Assembly (NCBI GenBank): GCA_965275915.1
Contig: CBDHYI010000007.1
Location: forward strand, 310,001 to 374,000
Reading direction: 5' to 3'
DNA: 64,000 nt
Origin: JBDWFY01 sp965275915
GTDB lineage: Bacteria > Pseudomonadota > Alphaproteobacteria > Rhizobiales > Stappiaceae
Shown here one piece after another: positions 9,308 through 18,595 of this stretch (positions are counted from its first letter, which is position 1; each line of letters starts with the position of its first letter). Below the pieces are notes generated by a model. That model saw only the letters and a list, made by a program, of their open reading frames with translations. It ran no database searches and was not told the origin of the DNA. Both the position numbers and the translations under genes were made by a program.

Positions 9308-10729
9308 TTGTCCCGATTTACGACACTCGCCTCCGGTCTTGCAGTGACCGGAATTCTCATTGCCGCATCGCCCGCTTTCGCAGAAACCAAACAGCCGACC
9401 GTCCAAAAGGCCCACCAACAGACCGAAGCGACAGCGCCCGTTTTCGGCCCTAATGTGTCGTCCTTTACACTGGATAACGGTCTTGAGGTGGTTGTTATTC
9501 CCGATCACCGGGCGCCGGTCGTCACGCATATGGTCTGGTACAAAGTGGGCTCGGCGGATGAAGCACCGGGCAAATCGGGCATCGCCCACTTTCTTGAACA
9601 TCTCATGTTCAAGGGAACAAAAAACCACCCGCAAGGAGAATTCGACCGGGTGGTTGCCGAAAACGGCGGACAGCAGAATGCTTTCACCGCCAATGATTAT
9701 ACGGGGTATTTCCAACGCATCGCGCGCGAGCATCTTGGTCTGATGATGGAGTATGAAGCGGACCGGATGGCGAACCTGGTCCTGACGGAAGAGCTTGTCG
9801 CGCCCGAACGCGAAGTGGTTTTGGAAGAACGGGCATCCCGGATTGACAACAATCCCGGCTCCCAATTGGCGGAAATCGTCAGCTCTGCGCTTTTTGTCAA
9901 TCATCCCTATTCCGTGCCGATCATCGGTTGGGAGGACGAAATCAAGCAGCTTACCCTGAATGACGCCATCGAGTTCTACGATCAGTATTACACCCCCAAC
10001 AATGCAATCCTGGTCGTCGCCGGTGACGTTGAAGCGGACGAAGTGCGTACACTTGCCGAAGCGACATACGGCAAGATTGCAAGACGGGCCGAGCCACCGG
10101 TTCGCGACCGCCCGAAAGTACAGAGGCTTCTGGGCGAGCGAATTGTCACCCTGAGCAATGAGCGGGTTCAACAGCCAAGCACGCAGAAAAGCTGGATCGT
10201 ACCCAGCGAGTTGACATCAAAAGACGATGAATCTCTCGCACTCAGCGTTTTATCGAACGTTCTGGGCGGCGGAGCCACAAGCCGACTCTATAAGAACATG
10301 GTGGTCGAAGATCAGATCGCCACGTCGGCCGGCGCCTGGTATTCAGGAACTGACCGGGACGACACGCGCTTCATTGTCTACGCCTCTCCTCGCGGAGACA
10401 CCACTTTGGATGAACTTCAGGAAGCCCTTCAGCGCGAGATCAACGCGATCGCTGAAAACGGCGTTGAAGAGAAGGAATTGGATCGCGCCAAGCGCAATGT
10501 GCTGGCCGAGGTGATTTATGCGCAGGACAGCCAGAGTTATCTCGCCCGTACGTTTGGCTCGGCTCTTGCGACCGGTGCTACGATTAAAGACGTTCAGACC
10601 TGGCCGGCACGCATGCAGAATGTGACGAGCGACGATGTAAAGGCCGTCGCAGCCAAGTATCTCACCGGGCAGGGTGCGGTCATCGGACATCTGATCGGCG
10701 CGCAAACAGCTGATGAGAAGAAATCCTAA
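9308..10729 (+). CDS. M16 zinc metallopeptidase (active-type subunit)
   Basis: A 473-residue periplasmic pitrilysin-family peptidase. It begins with a signal peptide ending near ASPAFA. The inverted zinc motif HFLEH lies at 94-98 (His94, Glu97, His98), and the third ligand is expected in the EREVVLEER segment about 75 residues later. The start used is TTG 9308, just before a clean signal peptide. The next gene encodes the partner lacking zinc ligands, 23 bases downstream, so the products probably form the usual alpha/beta heterodimer. Confidence 0.9.
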   Translation: MSRFTTLASGLAVTGILIAASPAFAETKQPTVQKAHQQTEATAPVFGPNVSSFTLDNGLEVVVIPDHRAPVVTHMVWYKVGSADEAPGKSGIAHFLEHLMFKGTKNHPQGEFDRVVAENGGQQNAFTANDYTGYFQRIAREHLGLMMEYEADRMANLVLTEELVAPEREVVLEERASRIDNNPGSQLAEIVSSALFVNHPYSVPIIGWEDEIKQLTLNDAIEFYDQYYTPNNAILVVAGDVEADEVRTLAEATYGKIARRAEPPVRDRPKVQRLLGERIVTLSNERVQQPSTQKSWIVPSELTSKDDESLALSVLSNVLGGGATSRLYKNMVVEDQIATSAGAWYSGTDRDDTRFIVYASPRGDTTLDELQEALQREINAIAENGVEEKELDRAKRNVLAEVIYAQDSQSYLARTFGSALATGATIKDVQTWPARMQNVTSDDVKAVAAKYLTGQGAVIGHLIGAQTADEKKS

Positions 10730-10752
10730 TAGCCGGTTGGAGAGACAAAAAG

Positions 10753-12090
10753 ATGTTTATTGCCAAATCAGCCCAGCCGACGCGCCTGTTGGCCTCTGTA
10801 TTTTTGATCACGGCCCTGTTCATCGCTTTGACCGTCCCATCGGTCCGGGCAACGGAAGTTCAGGAAGTTACCAGCCCGGGCGGTATCAAAGCCTGGCTTG
10901 TTGAGGAACACGGCGTTCCGCTGTTGTCCATGCGTTTCGCCTTCAAAGGCAGCGGTTCCTCCCAGGACCCGGAGGGCAAGGAAGGCCTGGCCAACCTGAT
11001 GTCCGGCCTGCTTGACGAGGGCGCCGGTGAGCTGACGTCTCAGGCTTTTCAGGAAAAGCTTGAAGACCTGTCTATCACAATCAAATTCAACGCGGGCCGG
11101 GACTCCTTCGGCGGAACATTGAACACCCTGACAATGAATCGGGACGAGGCTTTCGATCTGCTCGCACTTGCGGTCAATGATCCCCGCTTCGATGACGAGC
11201 CGGTTGAGCGGATCAGAACGCAGATTATCACAAGCATCAAACGCTCGGAGCGGGATCCGAACACCGTTGCCGGCAGGGCTTTTTCGCGGATCTTGTTTGC
11301 CGGTCATCCTTACGAGCGACCGAACAATGGCACAAAAGAGTCGCTTGAAACCATTACAACGGAAGATCTGATCGACTTTCACCGCCGCGCAATCGCGCGC
11401 GACAATCTGAGAATCGGTGTGGTCGGCGATATCACAGCAGAGGAATTGGGAGCCTATCTCGATCAGGTTTTCCTGCCCTTGCCTGAAAAAGCAGACCTGT
11501 TGGCATTGCAGGAAGTCGAGGCACCGCTTGGCCTGACTGAGTCCATTGATTTGGACGTCCCCCAGACCGTTATCCGGTTTGCCCTTCCCGGACTGAAGCG
11601 CCACGATCCGGATTTTTTCCCCGCATTCGTCATGGCACATATTCTGGGTGGAGGCAGTTTCTCGTCCTGGCTTTATGAAGAAGTACGCGAAAAACGCGGG
11701 CTCGCTTACGGTATTTCCGCAGATCTCAGCCTCTATCAACATACGGGCCTGATTGCGGGCGGGACAGCGACACGAACGGAAAACACCGACAAAGCCATAG
11801 AGATCATAAAACAGCAGTTGAACCGCATGGCAACGGAAGGACCGACCCAGGAAGAACTGGAAGCGGCCCAGAAATTCCTCACCGGTTCCTATGCACTGCG
11901 GTTTGATACATCGGGAAAAATCGCCGGGCAATTGTTGGGCATTCAGCTGAATGATCTTGGCAGCGATTATTTTGTAACCCGCAACGACAAAGTCAGAAGT
12001 GTCACGTTGGAGGACGTAAAACGCGTCGCAAAACGTCTGCTGTCGGACAAAGAGCCAAGCATCGTCACAGTCGGCCGGGTCAACAGCTAG
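10753..12090 (+). CDS. M16 peptidase-like protein (zinc-free partner)
   Basis: A 445-residue secreted M16 homologue. The HxxEH motif is missing: the aligned region reads ANLMSGLLDEGAGE. It keeps the substrate-binding R/Y signature of the non-catalytic subunit (REKRGLAYG). It is therefore the structural partner of the upstream active peptidase. Its TAG stop (12088-12090) lies inside the first bases of the inverted-repeat element 12087-12390, so the last codons or the stop may come from that insertion. Confidence 0.9.
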   Translation: MFIAKSAQPTRLLASVFLITALFIALTVPSVRATEVQEVTSPGGIKAWLVEEHGVPLLSMRFAFKGSGSSQDPEGKEGLANLMSGLLDEGAGELTSQAFQEKLEDLSITIKFNAGRDSFGGTLNTLTMNRDEAFDLLALAVNDPRFDDEPVERIRTQIITSIKRSERDPNTVAGRAFSRILFAGHPYERPNNGTKESLETITTEDLIDFHRRAIARDNLRIGVVGDITAEELGAYLDQVFLPLPEKADLLALQEVEAPLGLTESIDLDVPQTVIRFALPGLKRHDPDFFPAFVMAHILGGGSFSSWLYEEVREKRGLAYGISADLSLYQHTGLIAGGTATRTENTDKAIEIIKQQLNRMATEGPTQEELEAAQKFLTGSYALRFDTSGKIAGQLLGIQLNDLGSDYFVTRNDKVRSVTLEDVKRVAKRLLSDKEPSIVTVGRVNS

Positions 12091-12390
12091 AGCGAGTTGT
12101 GATTAGATTGATGCATTTGATGGTGGAAATCGGTTCACTCGGCAAGGCGCGTCCCGTCGCGCGATGCGGCGCATCGGGCAAGGGGCGCAACGATGTCCGA
12201 TGGGCCGATTTTCCCCACCCCCGAAAGGGAGAGTATGTTGATAGAAAATGTCGAATGGGCCGGGCCATTTTGCCCCCTGACTGCGTTGGTTTACGCTTTT
12301 GGTGGGGTAGCACCACGGTACGCAAACCGTCTTGTCAGCGACCAAAATGGCCTCGGTCAAATGCATCGATCTAAACACAACTCGCTCTAG
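12087..12390. mobile_element. MITE-like element A, 304 bp, 34-bp terminal inverted repeats
   Basis: The first 34 bases (12087-12120) match the reverse complement of the last 34 (12357-12390) at 32 of 34 positions. Both ends begin with CTAG, so the insertion point is probably TA or CTAG. The interior (about 236 bases) has no convincing gene. No transposase is present, so any movement would depend on an enzyme elsewhere. The left CTAG supplies the stop codon of the upstream M16 gene. The bases just after the right end (AGCGGAGC) again resemble the start of the repeat. Confidence 0.75.
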
Positions 12391-12555
12391 AGCGGAGCAT
12401 CCGCTCGTGTGCAACCTCGTTAGCCGGTTGCGATACCGGCTTCACGAATTAGGTTCATCGGCGTCGACTGAAAAACAGGTCTTTAGCGCCGGTGAATCAC
12501 GGTTCTGAAAGATGCCCAGGGGCCGCACCGCTCCAATTTGACAATCGGAAAGACG

Positions 12556-14022
12556 TTACAGCCCGGACACGCGCCGGTTTTCGGAACCCTTTTGCGACAG
12601 TTGGCTACGAAGGCCCGCTCTCGCTCCGTTGCCGGAGTTGGTCGGAGCCTGCGCTGTACGAGCCTGCGGATCGGATGTTCCCTGCAGCACCTCAGCACGA
12701 ACCGGTCGCGGCGGAGAAAACAGAAAGCCCTGACCAAAAGAAATGTCGAAATCCAGAAGGTCGATAACCTGCCCTTCCGCTTCGATATGATCGACGATCA
12801 ACTCGATGCCGTAACGGGCCATCAGCGGCGCCAAGTCCTCGATTCTTATGTCGCCGTAGTTCGCGTTTGCACGACCCAGCATTCTGTCCGCCGATATTTT
12901 CGCGAACTGGAAGCCGCGGTCAGCCAACGCCTTGAAATCCATCTTCAGGTCGTTGATCTGATCCACAGAGAATCTGAAACCGTTCTCCTGAAGGGATGCA
13001 AGGCACTCAAGCTCAACCGGTCCCATCGCCTTCACGTTTTCCTGCGTGAACTCAAAAATCAGCAAATCCCGCAAGCCTTCATTGGCTTTCATGAATTCAA
13101 GGAAACTGGCGAAAAACTTTTCGTTCAAAAGCGTTGTCGGAGAAATGTTGCAGAACAGACCCATTTCCCGATTGCGCGATTTGAGCCGCCGCAATATCTG
13201 AACAGCCCTGAAAAGGAGAAGATTGTCGATGTCCGGCATGATTCCGGTTGCTTCTGCGATATGCAGGTAATCGCTTGGCAACATGACTGCGCCATCGGCA
13301 TCACGCAGACGTGTCAGCGCCTCGTAATAGGTGACCCGGCGCTGGGGAAGCGCCATGATGGGCTGCAGATAGAGATCGACACGGTTTGATTTGACCGCAT
13401 CGCGAATCTTCTCAACCGGCAAAGACTCGGACGTCTGACTTGCAGGAGACGGACTTGCTTTGGGTCCTTGAGCGGGCACAGCCTGATGTTCAGCCGCCGC
13501 CTCTCCCCGCTCGTACCCGATCTGCTTCCGGGCCGGGGCTTGTCCGACCTCAGAAACGGCCGCAGTCTGGCCAATCTGTTTGAACTGTTCAGGACCGGGC
13601 AGTTCATCGACCTTGGTTTCGACATTGGCGATAATCTCAGCCAGCTGCGTCACCAGCGAACCCAGAATCTCCACTTCGGCAAAGACGGGTTCAATTTCCT
13701 GCCTCGTTCTGTGCGGCAGATTGTTTTCAAAACCGGTCACCCGTCCTTCCATACTGCGCATATCATCGTTCAATTCGAGGATCTGTTCGGTCAGCAGTTC
13801 GACCTGCTTCTCCGTCTCAGTTCGATCACGGGATCGAGATATTTGCATATTAAGAAGAAAAAGGGCGACGACGATCGCCAGAAATGCAACAACCGCTTCG
13901 CTGATCGGGCGGTCAAACTGGAAATGAAGCACCGCGCCGATGGAGCCGGCGATCACGATCAGGCAAAGTCCGAGAAACAGGTGTGCTATGCGCGCCATCA
14001 GGTTATCAGTCGAATCGTCCAA
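12556..14022 (-). CDS. Membrane-anchored EAL-domain protein, probably catalytically degenerate
   Basis: 488 residues: two N-terminal membrane segments (about 12-32 and 44-60), a coiled coil (about 65-135), a Pro/Ala-rich linker and an EAL domain (about 205-445). EAL itself is present (Glu234-Leu236), as are Asn292, Glu324 and Lys375. By my alignment the second Asp of the DDFG motif is Gln355, the KID Asp is Ser377, and the first Glu of the EGVE motif is His412. These substitutions make cyclic-di-GMP hydrolysis unlikely and a binding or scaffold role more probable. It is divergent from the sigma-54 regulator. Confidence 0.85.
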   Translation of the reverse strand: MDDSTDNLMARIAHLFLGLCLIVIAGSIGAVLHFQFDRPISEAVVAFLAIVVALFLLNMQISRSRDRTETEKQVELLTEQILELNDDMRSMEGRVTGFENNLPHRTRQEIEPVFAEVEILGSLVTQLAEIIANVETKVDELPGPEQFKQIGQTAAVSEVGQAPARKQIGYERGEAAAEHQAVPAQGPKASPSPASQTSESLPVEKIRDAVKSNRVDLYLQPIMALPQRRVTYYEALTRLRDADGAVMLPSDYLHIAEATGIMPDIDNLLLFRAVQILRRLKSRNREMGLFCNISPTTLLNEKFFASFLEFMKANEGLRDLLIFEFTQENVKAMGPVELECLASLQENGFRFSVDQINDLKMDFKALADRGFQFAKISADRMLGRANANYGDIRIEDLAPLMARYGIELIVDHIEAEGQVIDLLDFDISFGQGFLFSPPRPVRAEVLQGTSDPQARTAQAPTNSGNGARAGLRSQLSQKGSENRRVSGL

Positions 14023-14359
14023 AATACAGTAAGCCGATACTTAACAAAAAATTAACAGCCTATGGTCCCGGCGTTTCATCTTTCCGCAGAAATCTGATGC
14101 CATTGTGAAATGTTGAGGACAATTCCGTAACAATAGTCGGCCCGATTTGTTTTCACGCCTCAAAATGCATCGGGAGAGAGTAGGCCAACCGGCTTCCTTT
14201 TCCGCAAAGTAACCCGACCTTTGAGCAACTCGGAAAGATGCTTCAAAGAGGTGAAATTGTCCGGTGCAAACTATTTATTTACCCTGTTAAGAGACAATCC
14301 GTGTCATCGAAATCGGTCGTTCGAACAGGCCGGATAATCAACCTGGGTGTCACCATCAC
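14023..14359. other. Divergent promoter region between EAL protein and sigma-54 regulator
   Basis: 337 bases, AT-rich near the EAL start, must hold both promoters. I see no clear -24/-12 element, terminator or small gene. Confidence 0.5.
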
Positions 14360-15871
14360 ATGGGCTCAGAACGTGGCCTTATCGGGTCCGAACGCTTCTG
14401 TATTCTCGATCGCGATCCGGCGGCAAGGCGGCAGCTTTCTTCCAAGCTGATCGCCTTGGGTGCAGGCAGCGACCATATCTTTGAGGTCCCCGCCTGGGGC
14501 GAGGCGATCGACTGTCTCGCCGATGAGGCGATCGACATCCTGTTTGCGGACATGGAGACGACAGACGGAACAGACGGTTTGGCCGATCTGGCACAGTCGG
14601 CACCGCGCACAAGCATTCTTGCTGTGAGCGGCAACGCGTCGGTGACCATGGCCGTTGATGCGGTCAGCGCCGGGGCTTGCGATCTGCTGGTCAAGCCCAT
14701 TGCGGCCGGACGGCTTGCGGATCGGCTCAAGATGGCACTGCCGGGCAACGATAAACCCGCCATGCCCGCATCCGCCTGTTCTCCAGCGAAAACCGGATAT
14801 GCGGATTTAACACATCAGGTAACCATCCGAAACAAAGCGAAGCCTGATGATGCATCAGGCACGACCGGCCAACCGGACTTTGAACGCTTTGTCGGCCGTT
14901 CCGAGCCGATGCGAGCGGTTTACGCCCAGATCGGCAAAATCGCTCGGTCCCAGGCCCCGGCCTTCATCACCGGAGAATCGGGGACAGGCAAGGAGCTCTG
15001 CGCGGAGGCGCTGCACAGGCGGTCGGGACGGGTAGAACACCCTTTCATAGCCATTAACTGCAGCGCGATCCCCAAGGATCTTATGGAGAGCGAGATCTTC
15101 GGCCATATGCGAGGCGCTTTCACCGGAGCGGTCGAAAGTCGGGCCGGTGCGGCTGAACTGGCAAACGGGGGCACGCTCTTTCTTGATGAAATCGGCGAGA
15201 TGGACCTCGCCTTGCAGGCCAAATTACTGAGATTCCTGCAAACCGGTGCCGTGCAGCGCGTCGGAGACCCCCGGACGCGTCAGGTCGATGTGCGCATCAT
15301 TTGTGCCACCAATCGGGATCCGACGGCGGACATTCAGGCCGGCCGATTCCGCGAGGACCTTTTTTATCGTCTGCATGTCCTTCCCATTCAATTGCCCCCG
15401 CTTCGCACCCGGCGGGCTGACATTTTGACGCTTGCGAAGACATTTCTTAAGCGACATGCGGCTGAAGAGAGATCCCGTCTGGCGGGATTTTCTCCTGAAG
15501 CTGAGGAAATCCTGCTGTCCCACGATTGGCCGGGAAATGTACGGCAGCTTGAAAATACGATACGCCAGATCGCGGTCATGAATGACGGAGAGCAGGTCGA
15601 AGCTTCAATGCTGCCGGCAACGCTTCACGCATCTCGCCGCCCTTCGGCACCATCTGGACCCTACGAGATGACCGATACGCATGGTGAGGCCGGTGCAATC
15701 GAACCGCTATGGATGCAAGAGCGGACGATCATCGAAAAGGCACTCAGCCGGTTCCAGGGCAATATTGCGCTCGCAGCCGCTGCCCTTGAAATCAATCCCT
15801 CAACGATCTATCGCAAGCGTCAATCATGGGAATCCAAACGACAGTCTCGCCCACGACATCTGGCGAGCTAG
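14360..15871 (+). CDS. Sigma-54-dependent response regulator (NtrC family)
   Basis: 503 residues with three domains: a receiver (about 10-130) with phospho-acceptor Asp64 and the Lys of VKPI; an AAA+ domain (about 170-410) with Walker A GESGTGK, an intact sigma-54 contact loop GAFTGA and Walker B GGTLFLDE; and a Fis-type helix-turn-helix at the C-terminus. It should activate sigma-54 promoters when phosphorylated. No histidine kinase is adjacent. The TAG stop at 15869-15871 lies inside the terminal repeat of MITE B copy 1, so the C-terminus may have been trimmed or re-stopped by that insertion. Confidence 0.92.
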   Translation: MGSERGLIGSERFCILDRDPAARRQLSSKLIALGAGSDHIFEVPAWGEAIDCLADEAIDILFADMETTDGTDGLADLAQSAPRTSILAVSGNASVTMAVDAVSAGACDLLVKPIAAGRLADRLKMALPGNDKPAMPASACSPAKTGYADLTHQVTIRNKAKPDDASGTTGQPDFERFVGRSEPMRAVYAQIGKIARSQAPAFITGESGTGKELCAEALHRRSGRVEHPFIAINCSAIPKDLMESEIFGHMRGAFTGAVESRAGAAELANGGTLFLDEIGEMDLALQAKLLRFLQTGAVQRVGDPRTRQVDVRIICATNRDPTADIQAGRFREDLFYRLHVLPIQLPPLRTRRADILTLAKTFLKRHAAEERSRLAGFSPEAEEILLSHDWPGNVRQLENTIRQIAVMNDGEQVEASMLPATLHASRRPSAPSGPYEMTDTHGEAGAIEPLWMQERTIIEKALSRFQGNIALAAAALEINPSTIYRKRQSWESKRQSRPRHLAS

Positions 15872-16139
15872 GCTCAGGACCTATTAATTTCATCCATTCT
15901 GCGAGAGCAGATTTTGTTTTTGACAAGGCGGAAAGGCGCAGGAAACCGTCCGGTTTTCAAGTCTTTGTGGGCGCAGTCAGGAACAAAATATGCCTCGCCC
16001 TTCGGGTTTTGAAAGAAGTGTCCGCCTGAAGAAAACCAGAGCTCGCAAAGGTATCCAACCTTTGCTTCTCCCTGGTTCTCTCCATTCGAATACTTCTTTC
16101 AAAACAGAATTGTATGAAATTAATGGGTCCTGAGCCTAG
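15868..16139. mobile_element. MITE-like element B, copy 1 (272 bp, expanded)
   Basis: The ends are inverted repeats: the 18 bases at each end, starting CTAGGCTCAGGACC, match with one difference, and similarity continues to ATTTCAT. The left half is almost identical to copy 2 at 32002-32150, but this copy carries about 115 extra bases (about 15990-16105), mostly a nested palindrome. No transposase gene is present. After the right end the sequence GCTCAG repeats the start of the terminal repeat, making a 16-bp perfect palindrome at 16130-16145. Confidence 0.82.
16006..16105. repeat. Nested palindrome inserted in MITE B copy 1
   Basis: A perfect 14-bp inverted repeat (16006-16019 with 16092-16105) encloses further stems: AACCAG/CTGGTT and GCAAAGGT (16045-16052) with ACCTTTGC (16058-16065). 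This block is absent from copy 2, so it looks like one palindromic element inserted in another. Confidence 0.75.
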
Positions 16140-16282
16140 GCTCAGAGGGTGACATTTAGGTACCATATCCACATATTAGACCGTCCTGATCGGCGCTCGT
16201 TCCGATGAGTGCCCGTATCCTATTGTGTCTTTTTTGCCGGCAAGATATATGCAGCCGATAACGATAAGCAAAACATTGGCAT

Positions 16283-16870
16283 ATGGGAATAAACGGCGTG
16301 TCAACTCACTCCCGGGCAAGAATAGTCGGTGGCTATTTCAGCGCCGCGCTGATTTTTACTCTTCTGATTTCGGGCGCGCACGGTCAAACGACTGTGCCTG
16401 ACGCGCAGGCCGCGCTTGATCAAGCAAAACGCGCCTATTCGGAAGCTTGGAAAGCTGCACCGCTGTCTTTTTCAACCGCGACGTTCGCAGAGGAACCGGC
16501 CAAAGGCTACGGCCAGTACACACCCAGAGAACGTTCTGTTTTTTCGGCCCGGGAGCCGCTGGTGGTCTATCTGGAGCCGACCGGTTTCTCCTACGGTCGG
16601 GAAAACGGGCAACACATCATCGCTTTGGACGTATCCATGGAGTTGCACACACCCGATGGCAAGGTGTTGACAAGCACTTCCCCCCAACGGGTCGGACTTT
16701 CCAGCCAATCCGAAAACAAAGAGTTCAAGGCCTCGCTCATTTATAATTTCGCAGGCTTACAGGACGGCGAATACATCCTTCATCTCGTTCTCAATGATAC
16801 CAATTCGGATAAAGCGGGAACCGTCGACCTTCCCTTCACAATCGAGGGCACACAGAAGCCCGCCAGATAA
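16283..16870 (+). CDS. Secreted hypothetical protein
   Basis: 195 residues; no family recognised. A hydrophobic segment (about 14-33, ending near SGAHGQ) looks like a signal peptide with a rather long N-terminal region, so a later start is possible. The mature part has a helical stretch and then beta-rich sequence with a well-ordered LQDGEYILHLVLND segment, suggesting a small beta-sandwich. It sits between MITE B and a DMT transporter on the same strand, with no clear operon. Confidence 0.65.
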   Translation: MGINGVSTHSRARIVGGYFSAALIFTLLISGAHGQTTVPDAQAALDQAKRAYSEAWKAAPLSFSTATFAEEPAKGYGQYTPRERSVFSAREPLVVYLEPTGFSYGRENGQHIIALDVSMELHTPDGKVLTSTSPQRVGLSSQSENKEFKASLIYNFAGLQDGEYILHLVLNDTNSDKAGTVDLPFTIEGTQKPAR

Positions 16871-17002
16871 GCCTGTGCAAAAAGCCCGGATCGTGCGAAT
16901 GTGGCCCCTTGTTTTCCTGAGGGATCCGGATCCCGCTCTATTGATCACTGCCAAACTTCCTGCACCTCCACGTTTGGTCTTTCAGCGTCACGGCTTTTGT
17001 CA

Positions 17003-17893
17003 ATGCATATTCCCCCGCAAATCCTGATGGTCCTGGCTGTCGCCCTGCTAACGGGGATGGATTCGATGGCGAAACATCTGACCGTTACGTTTCCGGTGTG
17101 GCAGGTCATCTTTGCCCGCTATCTCATTGCCCTCTTTATTCTGGCGCCATTTGCCCTGAGACACATGCCCGTTGCGATCAATACGCATGGACTTGCCATG
17201 AACTTTCTGCGCGGCGGTGTCATGGTTGCGACCATATATTGTTTTTTCAACGCGCTTCGGCTGTTACCGCAAGTCGTTGCCACCTCGGTATTCTTTACGA
17301 CGCCGTTATTTCTCACATTCATTGCCTGGACGGTTTTGAAGGAACCGATGACAAAACGGATCGGTGTGGCAATCCTTGTCGGATTTGTCGGCGTTTTGGT
17401 TATCCTTTTCGGCAAGCTCGATCACAGCATTGCCGTGTCTGGGCAGGCACACCTCTTTGCCGGGTTGGGATACGGCCTTGCAGCCGCTTTCGGTTATGCA
17501 TTGGCCATGATCATGGTTCGGGCACGATCGGGTCGGGAGCCGCCGATGATCATGACGATGCTGCAGACCATTTCCGCGGCCGTGCTCTGCAGCTTGCCGG
17601 CGCTGGGCAACTGGACTCCTATCCCGACACAGGCACTGCCGCACTTCTTGGGAATCGGAGTACTCGGTGCGGCAGGCATGATCTGCCTGGTGACCGCATT
17701 CTCCAGCACCCACGCGGCAAAACTCGGCCCGTTCGAATATACCGCTTTTCTCTGGGCCGGCTTTTACGGTTACATCTTCTTCGCCGAAAAACCCCACTGG
17801 ACAACCGCGGCAGGAGCGCTCGCAATTATTTTTGGTTGTTATTACGCATCGGACAAGACCGGCGCGAAGAAAGCTCTGCCCAATACGTCATAG
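17003..17893 (+). CDS. DMT-family (EamA) membrane transporter
   Basis: 296 residues with about ten hydrophobic segments in two EamA halves, an inner-membrane exporter of unknown substrate. ATG 17003 (MHIPPQILMVL) is chosen because it starts immediately before the first membrane helix; the open frame continues 34 codons upstream without hydrophobic or conserved sequence. It is only distantly like the DMT protein at 3517-4452. Confidence 0.87.
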   Translation: MHIPPQILMVLAVALLTGMDSMAKHLTVTFPVWQVIFARYLIALFILAPFALRHMPVAINTHGLAMNFLRGGVMVATIYCFFNALRLLPQVVATSVFFTTPLFLTFIAWTVLKEPMTKRIGVAILVGFVGVLVILFGKLDHSIAVSGQAHLFAGLGYGLAAAFGYALAMIMVRARSGREPPMIMTMLQTISAAVLCSLPALGNWTPIPTQALPHFLGIGVLGAAGMICLVTAFSSTHAAKLGPFEYTAFLWAGFYGYIFFAEKPHWTTAAGALAIIFGCYYASDKTGAKKALPNTS

Positions 17894-18041
17894 CCGCACC
17901 AAGAAAACCGCCGGGCGCTGCAATGCGCTTTTACCGTGGGGGCGCCGTAAACCCTAATCTGCGGAACCGGATGGAACAGCCAGATTTTTTGTCCGAAAAT
18001 ATTGACATTGGAAAGCCAGGATCTTAAATCCCTTCCGTCTG

Positions 18042-18068
18042 TTAGCACTCGCTATGAAGGAGTGCTAA
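18042..18068 (+). promoter_or_regulatory. CIRCE operator (HrcA site)
   Basis: A perfect TTAGCACTC-N9-GAGTGCTAA inverted repeat, 95 bases before groES. HrcA binds this element to repress groESL in the absence of heat stress. hrcA itself is not in the window. Confidence 0.97.
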
Positions 18069-18163
18069 CAGAGCCCGCAGAGCGAAGCGTCGCTCTCGTT
18101 CTATTCCAATAGCTCTATCGCGCCGCCGACGATCCGGGGCGCAATCTGTAGAGGAAGAGTATT

Positions 18164-18451
18164 ATGGCATTTCGTCCGTTGCACGATCGTGTCGTTGTCC
18201 GTCGCGTCGATTCTGAAGAAAAGACCGCCGGCGGCATTATCATTCCCGATACCGCCAAGGAAAAGCCTCAGGAAGGCGAAGTTGTTGCCGTCGGTCCCGG
18301 CGCCCGTGACGACGCCGGCAAGCTTGTCGCCCCCGACGTAAAAGAAGGGGACCGCGTTCTTTTCGGCAAATGGTCCGGCACCGAAGTCAAACTGGATGGC
18401 GAAGACCTGCTGATCATGAAAGAGTCCGACATCATGGGCGTCATCGCCTGA
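18164..18451 (+). CDS. groES: Co-chaperonin GroES (Cpn10)
   Basis: 95 residues, full length, seven of which form the lid of the GroEL cage. The family start FRPLHDRVVVRR, the mobile-loop region near EKTAGGIIIPD and the end LLIMKESDIMGVI are all present. Good GAGGAAGAG ribosome site before the ATG. It is followed by groEL after 144 bases and controlled by the CIRCE element upstream. Confidence 0.98.
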   Translation: MAFRPLHDRVVVRRVDSEEKTAGGIIIPDTAKEKPQEGEVVAVGPGARDDAGKLVAPDVKEGDRVLFGKWSGTEVKLDGEDLLIMKESDIMGVIA

Positions 18452-18595
18452 CAGGGTTCACCCGTTTCGTCGCGCAGGGTTTTTTCAACAATCTCAGAAG
18501 TTTGATCCGGAAAGCAACCGCTTCAAAATACTGGCAATCGAGCCCGGCGCCGTACATCCGCAAATGGATGCCGAATTCCAAGGAGTTTTATCACT

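Noticed and set aside
10768..11931. Long open frame antisense to the second M16 gene
   Set aside because: It lies within a clearly conserved gene, has Cys-rich unlikely protein sequence and no family; GC-rich codon bias produces such frames.
12422..12441. Hairpin AGCCGGT/ACCGGCT as terminator of the EAL gene
   Set aside because: Short 7-bp stem with no T run on either side.
17098..18027. Plus-strand frame overlapping the second DMT transporter in another phase
   Set aside because: Arg- and His-rich sequence typical of a shifted frame; the DMT frame has clear membrane helices.
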